Part shown: in pieces, positions 27,201 to 36,541 of the stretch
How positions within the stretch are numbered: position 1 is the stretch's first letter
Layout: each line of letters begins with the position of its first letter
Notes under the pieces: generated by a model
Database searches by the model: none
Seen by the model: only the letters and a program-made list of their open reading frames with translations
Told to the model about the DNA's origin: nothing
DNA from: Amorphus orientalis
GTDB lineage: Bacteria; Pseudomonadota; Alphaproteobacteria; Rhizobiales; Amorphaceae
Length of the DNA: 64,000 nucleotides
Reading direction: 5' to 3'
Assembly (NCBI RefSeq): GCF_030814015.1
Contig: NZ_JAUSUL010000003.1
Coordinates: 310,001 to 374,000, forward strand
Program-made: the position numbers and the translations under genes

Positions 27201-27281
27201 CGCGAGAAGAGCTTCGGCGGCGACTATGACCACCTCGCCCGGGCCCGGGAGTGGGCGCTCTCGGTGGAGGGCGGCGAATGA
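24219..27281 (+). CDS. addB: Double-strand break repair protein AddB
   Basis: AddB is the nuclease and scaffold subunit of the AddAB helicase-nuclease, which resects DNA double-strand ends for RecA. The 1020-residue protein begins MPRVYSIAPSTPFLPTLVAAL, the alphaproteobacterial AddB opening, and lacks a Walker A motif, as expected for this branch where the helicase fold is degenerate. The PD-(D/E)xK nuclease site is visible near the C-terminus as LYDYKTGSSP. The ATG at 24219 is chosen by family alignment. The last bases overlap addA (ATGA), so both subunits are made from one message. Confidence 0.93.
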   Translation: MPRVYSIAPSTPFLPTLVAALRDGSLWPDGRVPDDPLALADATIYLPTRRAARVLEAAFLADAGSPSVVLPDIRAIGDVAEDLLALDETRAADLGQPVLPPLTRRVAMAGLVRSWATRLHAETLDLLPGETVSVPTSPADAARLATDLLDLMDQVETQEADWAALAQLVPEELAAYWQVTTTFLEVAVTAWPDFLAEQGMMEPAQRRRLLVEAEADRLAASRPKGPVIAAGSTGSIPATARLIATIAGLPTGAVVLPGLDFDLDDAAWTAIDDPADPAFSHPQYGLKQLLRRIGIERSDVRALGPVPTGASAARTTLISSAFRPAATTEAWAAPEANAEAAIAGLALIEAETSREEATAIALALRETLETPGATAALVTPDRAIARRVAAEMKRWEIAVDDSAGRPLGTTTAGLFARLAAATATGGDAHTLIALLKHHQCRIGLDHDVYREGVDALERHVLRGHRVRPGSDGLRAAIAHRRSEWADKAKNLAPLDAAETLVDALSAALAPLEDLTRAAEQVAISAFAAAHLAVVEALAHDPARPDALARTADGRALLTALDGLAQTGGVYFDVLPADWPSLFEALAGDAAVRGPVPTDDRLFVWGPLEARLQSVDRLVVAGLNEGSWPAAVEIGPWMSRPMMTAFGLEPPERRIGLAAHDVAQALGARDVVLTRARRVSGTPTVASRWLQRLRTVAGPTASEAIAARGRTYLDWASALDAPSGPPVPAPRPAPAPPVVDRPDRLSVTEIATLIRDPYAIYARHLLRLKPLDPIAPPLEASERGTLIHDVLARFVAEWTGPFDATAVAALVEMGREAFTKLDEAEVAALWLPRFARIAEAFVAREATLATRIRSRLVEIRGRLERPTPAGPVTVAGRADRVDLLSDGTVALYDYKTGSSPSAQEVAAHLEPQLTLEALMLREGGLESVPADQTVSDIAYIELKGAREPLTVRSILDNKAGKDAATLVAEVDQKLRALLSAYAMDGSVYLSRARIQREKSFGGDYDHLARAREWALSVEGGE

Positions 27282-30200
27282 CCCGGCGCGAAATCCCCGA
27301 AGCGACCCAGGTCGCCCAGGCGCGGGCCGCAGCGCCCGGCGCGTCCGCCTGGGTGTCGGCCAATGCCGGGTCCGGCAAGACCCATGTCCTAGTCGAGCGG
27401 GTGGTGAACCTGCTCCTGTCGGGCGTCGCGCCGGGACGCATCCTCTGCCTGACCTTCACCAACGCGGCCGCCGCCCAGATGTCGCAGCGGGTGTTCGACC
27501 GGCTGGCCGCCTTCGCGCGGGCCGACGACGCCGCCCTCGACACGCTGCTGGAAGGTCGGCTCGACGGTCCGGCCGGTCCCGATGACCGGACCCGCGCGCG
27601 GCGCCTGTTCGCCGCCGCCCTGGAGACGCCCGGCGGGCTGAAGATCCAGACGATCCACGCCTTCTGCGCCATGCTGCTGCACCAGTTCCCGCTGGAGGCG
27701 AACCTGGCCGCCCGCTTCACGGTCCTGGACGACACGGCGGCCAACGAACTCGTCGACGCCGCCATCGCCCAGACGCTGGCCGAGGCGGCGGCGGACCCGC
27801 AGGGCCCGCTGGCCGACGCGATCGCGGCCATCCTGCCGCTTTCGGCCGATCTCACCCTGATCCAGTCGATCCGGGCGATGGTCACCGAGCGCGAGGCCTT
27901 CCGGCTGTGGATCCGCCACGCCGGCGATCTCGAAGACGCCATCGGCGACCTCAAGGCAGCCCTGGGGCTCGACCCATCCGATACGCCGGACAGCCTCGCC
28001 GACGAGATGTTGGCCTCCCCTCATTTCGATGACGGCTTCCGGTCCGCCTATGCCGGCGCGCTGGCCCGGGGCGGCGCCAACGACATCAAGCAGGCGGACC
28101 GGATCGCGATTGCGGCCGACCCCATGCGCGATCCCGCCGAACGCGCGGAAGCCTGGCTCGACATCTTCCTGACCGCCAAGCGCGAACCGCGCAGCGACAA
28201 GGGGGCCGGCAGCAAGGGCGTTCGGTCGGCCCTGCCGGATCTGGACGACCGCTTCGCGGCCGAACAGGCCCGCCTGATCGCGCTTCTCGACAAGGCCAGA
28301 GCCCACCGTGCCGTCTCCGCGACCGCCGCGCTCGCCCGTCTCGCCGACCGGGTGATCGCCCTCGTGGAAGCGGAGAAGGCGCGCGAAGGCTTCGTCGACT
28401 ACGACGACCAGATTGCCCGAACGGCCGCACTCCTGTCCCGTTCGGAAGCGGCGGACTGGATCCAGTACAAGCTCGATCAGGGCATCGACCACATCCTGGT
28501 CGACGAGGCCCAGGACACGAGCCCGCGCCAATGGGAGATCGTGAACGCCCTCGCAAGGGAATTCTTTGCCGGCAAAGGAGCGCGATCGGGACCCCGGACC
28601 GTGTTCGCCGTGGGCGACGAAAAACAGTCCATCTACGGTTTCCAGGGCGCGGCCCCGGCGACCTTCGGCGAGCAGCTGAGGCACTTCAGGAGCCTGGCGG
28701 AGCGCGCCGAGAGCACCTTCAACGCGGTGCGGCTCACCCTTTCCTTCCGCTCGACCCCGGACGTGCTCGGCGCGGTCGACGCCGTCTTCGCCGACCCAAA
28801 TCTGCACCGGCGAATCGAGAGCGCCGGCGAGGGCCTCGTGCACGAGCCGATCCGCGCCAACGACCCCGGCAAGGTCACGCTCTGGCCGCTCACGGAAACC
28901 CAGGACAGCACGATCCCGGACGACTGGACGCTGCCCCTCGATCATGAGGCCGCCGCATCCGGCGAATGGCAGCTCGCCGAACGGATCGCCGCGACGATCC
29001 GCGGCTGGCTCGACAGCGGCGCGCGGCGGCCCAACGGGGCCCGGATTAAAGCGGGCGACGTCCTCATTCTGGTGCGCAAGCGCAAGCCGTTCGCGGACGT
29101 GGTCATCCGCTCCCTGAAGGCGGCGGGCGTACCGGTGGCCGGCGCCGACCGGCTGACGGTCACCGAGCACATCGCGATCGAGGACCTGATCGCGCTCGGC
29201 CGCTTTCTTTTGACCCCGGCCGACGACCTGTCACTGGCCGCCGTTCTCAAGAGTCCCCTGTTCGGCCTCTCCGAAGAGGAGCTTTATCGGTTGGCGTCCG
29301 GGCGCGAGGGTACCCTGGAAGCCGCCCTCTTCGCGCGCCGCGATGACCCGGTGCTCGCCGCCGTGGCGGAGCGGATCGCCCGCTGGCGGCGGATCGCACT
29401 GTCGGGACGACCGTTCGACCTGTTCGCGACGGTGCTCGGGGCGGACGACGGACGCCGGCTGTTCCGCTCCCGGCTCGGCACCGAGGTCGACGACGTGCTC
29501 GATGCGTTCCTCGATCTGGCCCTCGATTACGAGCATACCGGCATCCCGACCCTGGAAGGCTTTCTGACCCGGGTGACGGCCAGTGCCAGCGAGCTCAAGC
29601 GCGAGAGCGACACCGCGCCGGAAGCCGTCCGGGTGATGACCGTCCACGGCGCCAAGGGCCTGGAGGCGCCGATCGTCTTTCTGGCTGACGGCTGCGCGGC
29701 CCCTGTCCACGGAAGCCACGCCCGCAAGATCGTGCCGCTGCCGCCGATCAGCCATCCCAATGCGGCCCGCCCGCTCGTTTGGGCGCCGAACCCCGACCAC
29801 AAACCCTCCCGGGTGGCGGACGTGATCGAGGCGGAACAGGCGAGCCAGAAGGACGAATACGCCCGGCTGCTCTATGTCGCCATGACCCGGGCGGAAGACC
29901 AGCTGATCGTCTGCGGCTGGAGCCCGAAGCGCGGTCCCCACGAGGAATGCTGGTACCGGCTGATCGAAACCGGGCTGGCGCCGGACCTCGTCGACGTCAC
30001 CGATGACGAGGCAAACGTCGTCGCCCGCGAATGGCACGGCGTGCGTACTGAGCGCACTGCCCCTCCCGAGCAGGACGAGCCGGCCGCCGCACGGACCCGC
30101 ACGCCGCTGCCGGACTGGGCGCGAACCCCGGCGCCCCCGCCGGTCGTGCGCGCGCCGGCGCTCAGCCCGTCCGGCGCCCTGCCCCATGATGCAGGCTCCG

Positions 30201-30814
30201 TCCGCCGTGCCGGGGAGACTGATCGGGCCGATCCATCCATGGACCCGGAAACCGTCCGCCGGACCGCGCTCCTGCGCGGCGACCTGACCCATCGCCTGCT
30301 CGAACTCCTGCCCGATGCGCCACCGGACGAGCGGCCGGCGGCGGGCCGTCGGATTCTGGCCGTGCATCCGGGCGCCCAGAGCCTCGACGGCGAGGCGATT
30401 ATCGCCTCAGTCCTCGCCATTCTCGATGACCCGCAGTTCGCCCCAGTGTTCGGCCCCGGAAGCCGGCCCGAAGTCGCCGTCGCCGGCCGGCTTCCGATCG
30501 GCGGCGTGGAGCGGCTTGTGACCGGACGCATCGACCGGATGGTGCAGGCCGGCGGCCGGGTCCTGATCGTCGATTTCAAGTCGGACCGGCCGGCGCCGGC
30601 CACCGTGGATGACGTGCCCCAATCCTACATCGCCCAGCTCGCCCTCTACCGCGACGTGCTGCGGCCGCTGGTCGGCGACGCCGCCCTCGAGGCCGCGCTC
30701 GTGTGGACCGACAGTGGCCGTCTGATGAAGGTGCCGCCGGCCGACCTCGATCGGGCGCGGGCCGCCGTCGACGCCCAGGCAGCGGAAGAGCCCGGCGGGT
30801 TTCCCGTTGCTTGA
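27278..30814 (+). CDS. addA: Double-strand break repair helicase AddA
   Basis: The 1178-residue UvrD-type helicase and nuclease subunit of AddAB. It shows Walker A ANAGSGKT at about 28-35, LCLTFTNAAAAQM (motif Ia), LVDEAQDTSPRQW (motif II), VGDEKQSIYGFQGA (motif III), MTVHGAKGLEAP (motif V) and YVAMTRAEDQL (motif VI). The C-terminal nuclease domain has the catalytic VDFKSDRP. It is translationally coupled to addB by the ATGA overlap; trxA follows 148 bp later. Confidence 0.96.
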   Translation: MTRREIPEATQVAQARAAAPGASAWVSANAGSGKTHVLVERVVNLLLSGVAPGRILCLTFTNAAAAQMSQRVFDRLAAFARADDAALDTLLEGRLDGPAGPDDRTRARRLFAAALETPGGLKIQTIHAFCAMLLHQFPLEANLAARFTVLDDTAANELVDAAIAQTLAEAAADPQGPLADAIAAILPLSADLTLIQSIRAMVTEREAFRLWIRHAGDLEDAIGDLKAALGLDPSDTPDSLADEMLASPHFDDGFRSAYAGALARGGANDIKQADRIAIAADPMRDPAERAEAWLDIFLTAKREPRSDKGAGSKGVRSALPDLDDRFAAEQARLIALLDKARAHRAVSATAALARLADRVIALVEAEKAREGFVDYDDQIARTAALLSRSEAADWIQYKLDQGIDHILVDEAQDTSPRQWEIVNALAREFFAGKGARSGPRTVFAVGDEKQSIYGFQGAAPATFGEQLRHFRSLAERAESTFNAVRLTLSFRSTPDVLGAVDAVFADPNLHRRIESAGEGLVHEPIRANDPGKVTLWPLTETQDSTIPDDWTLPLDHEAAASGEWQLAERIAATIRGWLDSGARRPNGARIKAGDVLILVRKRKPFADVVIRSLKAAGVPVAGADRLTVTEHIAIEDLIALGRFLLTPADDLSLAAVLKSPLFGLSEEELYRLASGREGTLEAALFARRDDPVLAAVAERIARWRRIALSGRPFDLFATVLGADDGRRLFRSRLGTEVDDVLDAFLDLALDYEHTGIPTLEGFLTRVTASASELKRESDTAPEAVRVMTVHGAKGLEAPIVFLADGCAAPVHGSHARKIVPLPPISHPNAARPLVWAPNPDHKPSRVADVIEAEQASQKDEYARLLYVAMTRAEDQLIVCGWSPKRGPHEECWYRLIETGLAPDLVDVTDDEANVVAREWHGVRTERTAPPEQDEPAAARTRTPLPDWARTPAPPPVVRAPALSPSGALPHDAGSVRRAGETDRADPSMDPETVRRTALLRGDLTHRLLELLPDAPPDERPAAGRRILAVHPGAQSLDGEAIIASVLAILDDPQFAPVFGPGSRPEVAVAGRLPIGGVERLVTGRIDRMVQAGGRVLIVDFKSDRPAPATVDDVPQSYIAQLALYRDVLRPLVGDAALEAALVWTDSGRLMKVPPADLDRARAAVDAQAAEEPGGFPVA

Positions 30815-30962
30815 CGGTCCCGGTCGGCGTGCCTACGTTCCATCCAACCGAAAGGCGGTGCGCTGGAGCCCGAAAGCCCCGTCCGCCCTGCTTTTCCTCC
30901 GACCGAAATGCCTTGCCTTCCGTCCCTGACGGTCCTGGCCGGGCCCTTATCGAGGTGATGCC

Positions 30963-31286
30963 ATGAGCAACCCTTCCAACGTGACCGACGCCTCCTTCCA
31001 GAGCGACGTTCTGGAGTCCAGCGAGCCGGTCGTCGTCGACTTCTGGGCCGAGTGGTGCGGCCCCTGCAAGATGATCGCCCCGGCGCTCGAGGAGATCGCC
31101 CAGGAGATGAACGGCAAGGTCAAGATCGCCAAGCTCAACGTCGACGAGAACCAGGAAACCGCCATCAAGTACGGTGTCCGCTCGATCCCGACGCTGATCC
31201 TGTTCAAGGACGGGGCCCCGGCCGCCACCCAGATCGGTGCGGCGCCCAAGGGCCGTCTGTCCGACTGGATCAACTCGTCGATCTGA
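30963..31286 (+). CDS. trxA: Thioredoxin
   Basis: A 107-residue thioredoxin 1 with active site WCGPCK after VVVDFWAE, and the cis-proline in RSIPTLILF. It reduces disulfides in the cytoplasm, for example in ribonucleotide reductase and methionine sulfoxide reductase. It follows addA on the same strand, an order common in Rhizobiales, and is closed by a hairpin terminator. The ATG at 30963 lies just after GAGGTGATGCC, giving a workable ribosome site. Confidence 0.97.
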   Translation: MSNPSNVTDASFQSDVLESSEPVVVDFWAEWCGPCKMIAPALEEIAQEMNGKVKIAKLNVDENQETAIKYGVRSIPTLILFKDGAPAATQIGAAPKGRLSDWINSSI

Positions 31287-31312
31287 TCCGCCGTCATGGC
31301 GCTGCGCCTGCG

Positions 31313-31349
31313 ACGAGCCCGACCGCCACTGGCCGGGCTCGTATTCTTG
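31313..31349 (+). terminator. Terminator after trxA
   Basis: A 12-bp stem (ACGAGCCCGACC with GGCCGGGCTCGT, one mismatch) with a 6-base loop is followed by ATTCTTG. It lies 26 bp past the trxA stop. The T-run is interrupted, so efficiency is uncertain. Confidence 0.7.
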
Positions 31350-31409
31350 TGCGCGGACGCTTACATACGACGCGACCGATACCGGCCTGAACCAGACTGA
31401 AGACGAGCG

Positions 31410-32024
31410 ATGATGAGCAACGAAACGGCGAACAAGACCAACCCGGACGAGATCGAAGGCGATCCGTCCGAAGACATTGAGGCTGCCGCCGTCGAAACGG
31501 ACGAGGACGGCGTCGACGATCCGGTCGTCCGCCTGGAGCGCGAAGCGGCCGAGCTGAAGGACCAGCTCCTGCGGGCCCTCGCCGATGCGGAGAACACGCG
31601 CCGGCGGGCCGAGAAGGATCTGGCCGATGCGCGCCGCTACGCCGTGGCCGGCTTTGCCCGGGACATGCTGTCGGTGAGCGACAATTTCCGGCGCGCGCTG
31701 GACTCCAAGCCGGAGGGCGAGATTGCCGAGGATCCGGGCGTGAAGGCCCTGATCGAAGGCATCGAGATGACCGAGCGCGAGCTTCTCAACGCCTTCGAGA
31801 AGCACGGCATCGTCAAGATCGTGCCGGAAGGCGAGCGCTTCGATCCGAACATGCATCAGGCCATGTTCGAGGTTCCGAACCCGGAGGTCGCCTCCGGAAC
31901 CGTGGTGCAGGTGGTCCAGCCCGGCTACAAGATCGCAGACCGGGTGCTGCGTCCGGCCATGGTGGGTGTCGCCAAGGGCGGCCCGAAGGCCCCGAAGCCC
32001 TCCGAGGGGTCGAGCGAGGAATAA
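31410..32024 (+). CDS. grpE: Nucleotide exchange factor GrpE
   Basis: GrpE releases ADP from DnaK and acts as the thermosensor of the Hsp70 cycle. The 204-residue protein has an acidic disordered N-terminus, a long coiled coil (about 40-85, [20 protein letters not shown]), and the C-terminal beta domain with [15 protein letters not shown] and [17 protein letters not shown]. Two adjacent ATG codons (31410 and 31413) could start translation. dnaK and dnaJ are not in the window. A CTTG near 31346 might be part of a heat-shock promoter, but no convincing -10 accompanies it. It is convergent with moaE 28 bp away. Confidence 0.97.
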   Translation: MMSNETANKTNPDEIEGDPSEDIEAAAVETDEDGVDDPVVRLEREAAELKDQLLRALADAENTRRRAEKDLADARRYAVAGFARDMLSVSDNFRRALDSKPEGEIAEDPGVKALIEGIEMTERELLNAFEKHGIVKIVPEGERFDPNMHQAMFEVPNPEVASGTVVQVVQPGYKIADRVLRPAMVGVAKGGPKAPKPSEGSSEE

Positions 32025-32052
32025 GGCGGAAACTCAGGGCGTTTCAGCGCCG

Positions 32053-32520
32053 TCAGCGGGCCCAGCGCTCGGTGGCGGCATCGTCTTCGTCCTTCGCCGC
32101 GACCCAGCCGCCAGCGCTTCCGTCCGCCCGGTGCTCCTTCTTCCAGAAGGGCGCGCGGGTCTTCAGGAAATCCATCAGGAAGGCGGCGGCCTCGAACGCG
32201 GCCGCCCGGTGGGCGGACGCAGCCACCACCAGAACGATCGTCTCGCCTGGCAGCACACGCCCCGAGCGGTGCACCACGCGAAGGCCCAGCAGCGGCCAGC
32301 GCGTCACTGCCTCGTCGGCGATGCGTCCGATCTCCGCCTCAGCCATCCCCGGATAGTGTTCGAGTTCGAGGGCGGCGAGCTGTCCGCCCTCGTCCCGGCA
32401 CAGACCCGTGAACGCCACGACGGCGCCGATGTCGGACCGACCCGCGCACGCGGCCGCCTGTTCGCCGGCGACGTCCACCGGCTCCGGCCCGACGCGGATC
32501 GACGGCGTGACGGCGGCCAC
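32053..32520 (-). CDS. moaE: Molybdopterin synthase catalytic subunit
   Basis: MoaE with MoaD inserts the dithiolene sulfurs into precursor Z to form molybdopterin. The 155-residue protein has the family pattern GAVVAFTGLCRDE, LELEHYPGMAE, HRSGRVLPGE, and the catalytic-lysine region FWKKEH. It starts 5 bp after the moaD stop, so the two subunits of the enzyme are cotranscribed. Confidence 0.96.
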   Translation of the reverse strand: MAAVTPSIRVGPEPVDVAGEQAAACAGRSDIGAVVAFTGLCRDEGGQLAALELEHYPGMAEAEIGRIADEAVTRWPLLGLRVVHRSGRVLPGETIVLVVAASAHRAAAFEAAAFLMDFLKTRAPFWKKEHRADGSAGGWVAAKDEDDAATERWAR

Positions 32521-32525
32521 GGCGG

Positions 32526-32777
32526 TCAGCCTCCGGTCATCGGTGGAAACAGCGCGACTTCCCGCGCACCCGCCAGCGGCGCGTCGGGCTGGGCATGGAC
32601 CCGGTCGACCGCGACCCGGATCGCGCGCGGCTCTTCGAGCGCGAAAGCATGGTTCGGGCTGCGGGTCCTGAGCCAGTCGACGAGATCGCCGGCCGTGGCG
32701 ACATCGGCTGGAAGGTCGACGTCTTCCTCCTCGACCCCGACCCGCTCGCGTACCCAGGCGAAATAGACAACACGCAT
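32526..32777 (-). CDS. moaD: Molybdopterin synthase sulfur carrier subunit
   Basis: An 83-residue ubiquitin-fold protein that begins MRVVYFAWVRERVG and ends FPPMTGG. The terminal Gly-Gly is adenylated and thiocarboxylated to carry sulfur to MoaE. Its ATG overlaps the pgsA stop by one base (TGATG), so it is coupled to pgsA. The pgsA-moaD-moaE order is common in Rhizobiales. Confidence 0.94.
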   Translation of the reverse strand: MRVVYFAWVRERVGVEEEDVDLPADVATAGDLVDWLRTRSPNHAFALEEPRAIRVAVDRVHAQPDAPLAGAREVALFPPMTGG

Positions 32778-33349
32778 CACTCGGCCTCGACGATATGGGG
32801 CACTCCGCCCCGGATATAATCGTAGCCGGTCCACACCGTAAGGGCGGCGGCGATCCACAACACCACCAACCCGACGACCTCGGCCGCCTGGGCTACCGAT
32901 CCCAGCAGCGGCGCAACCAGGAGCACGGCGATCGCGACGAGCTGCATCGTGGTCTTCCACTTGGCCACCTGACTCACGTGGATCACCACCGTGCCGCCGA
33001 GGAACTCGCGCAGTCCGGAGACGAAGATCTCCCGCATCAGGATGAAGACGGCGGCCAGCACGTGCAGGCCGACGATCGTGCCGTCGGCGGCGAGCGCCAC
33101 CAGAAGTGCGGCGACGATCAGCTTGTCGGCGATCGGATCGAGCATCCGCCCGAGCGCGGTGGTCTGGTTCAAGGCCCGCGCCAGATAGCCGTCGACATAG
33201 TCGGAAAGGGCTGCGACCACGAACAGGATCACCGCCACCCACCGGGCCGTCTCGCTCGGAACCAGCAGCAGGGCAGCCACCACCGGTACGGCCGCGATGC
33301 GGACATAGGTCAGGATGTTCGGGATCGTGAGCGCGTCGCGGCTGGTCAT
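32777..33349 (-). CDS. pgsA: CDP-diacylglycerol-glycerol-3-phosphate 3-phosphatidyltransferase
   Basis: PgsA makes phosphatidylglycerol phosphate at the inner membrane. The CDP-alcohol phosphotransferase signature is complete at about residues 47-71: D-x2-D-G-x2-A-R-x8-G-x3-D-x3-D (read as DYVDGYLAR then GRMLDPIADK). There are about five hydrophobic segments. The start at 33349 (MTSRDALTIPNILTYVRI) matches the family; an upstream ATG adds an unrelated leader. It heads the pgsA-moaD-moaE transcript. Confidence 0.96.
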   Translation of the reverse strand: MTSRDALTIPNILTYVRIAAVPVVAALLLVPSETARWVAVILFVVAALSDYVDGYLARALNQTTALGRMLDPIADKLIVAALLVALAADGTIVGLHVLAAVFILMREIFVSGLREFLGGTVVIHVSQVAKWKTTMQLVAIAVLLVAPLLGSVAQAAEVVGLVVLWIAAALTVWTGYDYIRGGVPHIVEAE

Positions 33350-33477
33350 CTCAGGGTCCAGGACAAGCAAATGGCGGGCCGTGTCGGACAGACCACAGCA
33401 CCGTCCCCCGGTCAACGCAACGGTCGGTGACGCGGAGGGTTCCGACCCGCCAGAGCTCTCGATCCCCGCAACGCCGT

Positions 33478-34332
33478 CTACTGCCGCGTCGGAATGGTCC
33501 GTAGATAGGCCACGACCGCCGTCAGATCGGCATCGGTCATGCCGTGATAGTAGGGATAGCCCATCGGCGGCTTGAGCGGGGTTCCATCCGGACGGACGCC
33601 CTCGGCGATGGCGCGCTTGATCTCCTCATCCGACCAGGCGCCGATGCCCGCCTCCGGGTCCGGCGTGATGTTCGCGGCGACCGCCACACCCCAGGGTCCG
33701 GGGAATTCGCGACCGCCCGCGCCGAGCCCGGCAACCGGGTCCGGATGCCCGTCCGTCCAGCGCGTGTGGCACTCCATGCAGTGGGCGATGGTCGTCAGAT
33801 AGAACCCCTCGGTCTCGATGTTCCCGGCGCGCGCCGCTTCCGGGATCGGCTCGTCCGCACCCGGAAACGGCTTTGCGACGATGATCTGGCGATAATCCGG
33901 CGTCGGCACCTGGTTCTCGACCGCGGGCAAGCTCCGCAGGTAGGCGACGATCGCATCAAGATCCCGTGGCGACAGCACCTTGTAGAAGGCGTAGGGCATC
34001 ACCGGCGCGAGCGGGGTGCCGTCGGGCCGGATCCCGCCGACGAGAGCCGTCTTGATATCGGCATCCGACCAGGCCCCGATGCCGGTCGCTTCATCCGGCG
34101 TGATGTTGGAGGCGGTGACCGTGAACGGCGGTTCGTCGAAGGTCAGGCCGCCCGACAGCGCCCGCTCCATATCGGGCCCGCCCGGGCCGATCGGCGTGTG
34201 GCAGTTGCCGCAGGCCATCACCGTGTTGACGAGATAGTCGCCGCGCTCGACGAGCGTTTCCGCTGCCGCGCCCGAAACGAGCGCGGTCAGCAGTCCGAAG
34301 CCGGCGGCAGCCGGCACGAACCAGGACGTCAT
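33478..34332 (-). CDS. Di-haem c-type cytochrome, duplicated domain
   Basis: A 284-residue exported cytochrome. A signal peptide ends near AAAE (residue 25). Two haem-attachment motifs are present: CGNCH at 41-45 and CMECH at 185-189, each followed by a Met ligand region (PVMPYAFYK and PPMGYPYYH). The halves are clearly duplicated: ITPD..GIGAWSD..IK..RPDGTPL occurs in both. This layout resembles the cytochrome subunits of alcohol or aldehyde dehydrogenases. No dehydrogenase partner lies adjacent, so the electron donor is unknown. It stands alone between pgsA and uvrC. Confidence 0.88.
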   Translation of the reverse strand: MTSWFVPAAAGFGLLTALVSGAAAETLVERGDYLVNTVMACGNCHTPIGPGGPDMERALSGGLTFDEPPFTVTASNITPDEATGIGAWSDADIKTALVGGIRPDGTPLAPVMPYAFYKVLSPRDLDAIVAYLRSLPAVENQVPTPDYRQIIVAKPFPGADEPIPEAARAGNIETEGFYLTTIAHCMECHTRWTDGHPDPVAGLGAGGREFPGPWGVAVAANITPDPEAGIGAWSDEEIKRAIAEGVRPDGTPLKPPMGYPYYHGMTDADLTAVVAYLRTIPTRQ

Positions 34333-34543
34333 GTGAAGTGTCTCCCAAGACCGAGCGCGCAGGCGCCTTTGGCCGGCGCCGCCACGTCGGTGAGCAATTT
34401 TCGGATGGTAGAAACAGGCTGCTTCTTCCCGACCGCTGCCGGGCCGGAAAGGTTCGCAACTAGACGGAAACGGAAAAGCTTCAAACCGAAACGCCGGAAC
34501 GCAACCCCTCGCAATCCTCCGACGCTTCTAGTTTACATCTACT

Positions 34544-36541
34544 TCAGTTTGCGCGGTCGTGGAAGTGGGAATAGATCGACTTCGCCATCGCCTCCGAGAT
34601 CCCCTCGACGGCGGTGAGGTCGTCGACGCCGGCCTTGGAGACGGCCTTCGCGGTTCCGAAATGGCGCAGGAGCGCGCGCTTGCGGGCAGCCCCCACACCC
34701 GGGATCTCGTCGAGCGGATTGGCGGCGATCTCCTTGGACCGCTTGGCCCGGTGGGTTCCGATCGCGAACCGGTGCGCCTCGTCGCGCAGGCGCTGGATGT
34801 AGTAGAGCACCGGATCGCGCGGCGGCAGCCGGAACGGCGCCTTGCCCGGACGGTGGAATTCCTCGCGGCCGGCCTCGCGATCGACGCCCTTGGCCACGCC
34901 GACGAGCGCCAGATCCTCGATGCCGAGTTCGGCAAGCACCTCATTCGCGACGGCAAGCTGGGTCGCCCCGCCGTCGATCAGGACCAGATCCGGCCACGGG
35001 CCGATCCCCTCCTCCTCCGGATCGCGCTCGCCCTTCGGCCCGGCCTCCTTCAGGAGCCGCTTGAAGCGGCGCTCCAGCACCTCGCGCATCATGCCCAGAT
35101 CGTCGCCGGGGGTGACGTCCTCGGACTTGATGTTGAACTTGCGGTAGTGCGCCTTGGCGAATCCCTCCGGGCCGGCGACGATCATGCCGCCGACCGCGTT
35201 CGTGCCCATGATGTGGGAGTTGTCATAGACCTCGATGCGGCGCGGCGGCGCCGGCAGTTCGAACGTCTCGGCAACGCCTTTCAGGAGGGTGGCCTGGCTG
35301 GCGCTTTCGGCCATCTTGCGGCCGAGCGCCTCCTTCGCGTTCTGGCGGGCGTGATCGGCCAGTTCGCGCTTGGTGCCGCGCTGGGGCCGGGTCACGGTCA
35401 CCTTGTGGCCGGCCCGTTCGGAAAGCGCGGCCGACAGAAGCCCCTCTTCCGGCAGCGCCTCGGAGGTGAGGATCATCCGCGGGCACGGCTTGTCGTCGTA
35501 GAACTGGGCCAGAAAGCTTTCCAGCACTTCCGCGGACGACCAGTGCGCGTCGGCCTTGGGGAAATAGGCGCGGTTGCCCCAGTTCTGGCCGGTGCGGAAG
35601 AAGAACACCTGGATGCAGCTCTGCCCGCCTTCCTGGTGGACGGCGAAGACGTCGGCTTCCTCGATCCCCTGCGGGTTGATCCCCTGATGGGACTGGATGT
35701 GGGACAGCGCGGCGAGCCGGTCGCGGTAGCGGGCGGCCTGCTCGAAATCGAGCCGCTCGGCGGCCTGCTCCATCTCGGTCGCCAGGTCCGCGCGCACGGC
35801 CTTGCTCTTGCCGGCCAGGAAAGTGCGCGCCTCATCCACCAGGGTCTTGTAGGACTGGGCATCGATCTCGCCCGTGCACGGACCCGAACAGCGCTTGATC
35901 TGGAACAGCAGACAAGGCCGGCTGCGGCTTTCGTACACGGAATCGGTGCACGAGCGCAGCAGGAACGCCTTCTGCAGCGCGTTGATGGTGCGGTCCACGG
36001 CGCCGGCGGAGGCGAACGGCCCGAAATAGGCGCCCTTGCGGCTGCGCGCGCCGCGATGCTTCACGATCTGCGGCGCCTCGTGATCGCCGGTGATCAGGAT
36101 GTAGGGAAACGACTTGTCGTCGCGCAGCAGGACGTTGAAGCGCGGCCGCAGCCGCTTGATCAGGTTCGCCTCGAGGAGAAGCGCCTCGGTCTCCGTGCGG
36201 GTGGTGACGAACTCCATCGCCCGTGTGTTGGCGATCATCGTCAGCGTGCGCGCGGCGAGCCCGACAGGGCGCGCATAGTTGGCCACGCGCTTCTTCAGGC
36301 TGCGCGCCTTGCCGACATAAAGCACGTCGCCTTTGTCATCGAGCATCCGGTAGACGCCCGGCGCGTTCGGCAGCCGCTTGACCACGTCCGCGATCAGATC
36401 CGCGCCGACCCGCGCTTCCCCGTCGGCGGTCTCGTCCACCGGCTGGAGCGCGATGTGCTCGAACGCCTCGTCCGCGGGCAGCCCGGCGGAGTCCGGCTCC
36501 GTGGCAGGGCGGGTCGTCGATGGGGAATCGGTCTCGGTCAT
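34544..36541 (-). CDS. uvrC: Excinuclease ABC subunit C
   Basis: UvrC makes both incisions flanking a lesion in nucleotide excision repair. The 665-residue protein has the GIY-YIG nuclease domain ([20 protein letters not shown], about 55-75), a UVR motif near 245, an RNase-H-like second nuclease ([26 protein letters not shown]) and a C-terminal helix-hairpin-helix pair ([17 protein letters not shown]). Its start overlaps the stop of the short-chain reductase gene by 4 bp (ATGA). The N-terminal 45 residues ahead of GIY-YIG are longer than usual and acidic. Confidence 0.97.
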   Translation of the reverse strand: MTETDSPSTTRPATEPDSAGLPADEAFEHIALQPVDETADGEARVGADLIADVVKRLPNAPGVYRMLDDKGDVLYVGKARSLKKRVANYARPVGLAARTLTMIANTRAMEFVTTRTETEALLLEANLIKRLRPRFNVLLRDDKSFPYILITGDHEAPQIVKHRGARSRKGAYFGPFASAGAVDRTINALQKAFLLRSCTDSVYESRSRPCLLFQIKRCSGPCTGEIDAQSYKTLVDEARTFLAGKSKAVRADLATEMEQAAERLDFEQAARYRDRLAALSHIQSHQGINPQGIEEADVFAVHQEGGQSCIQVFFFRTGQNWGNRAYFPKADAHWSSAEVLESFLAQFYDDKPCPRMILTSEALPEEGLLSAALSERAGHKVTVTRPQRGTKRELADHARQNAKEALGRKMAESASQATLLKGVAETFELPAPPRRIEVYDNSHIMGTNAVGGMIVAGPEGFAKAHYRKFNIKSEDVTPGDDLGMMREVLERRFKRLLKEAGPKGERDPEEEGIGPWPDLVLIDGGATQLAVANEVLAELGIEDLALVGVAKGVDREAGREEFHRPGKAPFRLPPRDPVLYYIQRLRDEAHRFAIGTHRAKRSKEIAANPLDEIPGVGAARKRALLRHFGTAKAVSKAGVDDLTAVEGISEAMAKSIYSHFHDRAN

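Noticed and set aside
24186-27233. 1015-codon open frame on the minus strand across addB
   Set aside because: Antisense to addB with no recognisable motif; addB on the plus strand carries the expected N-terminus and nuclease site.
31342-31405. Possible heat-shock promoter before grpE
   Set aside because: A CTTG is present near 31346 but no matching -10 element of the alphaproteobacterial sigma-32 type stands at a suitable distance.
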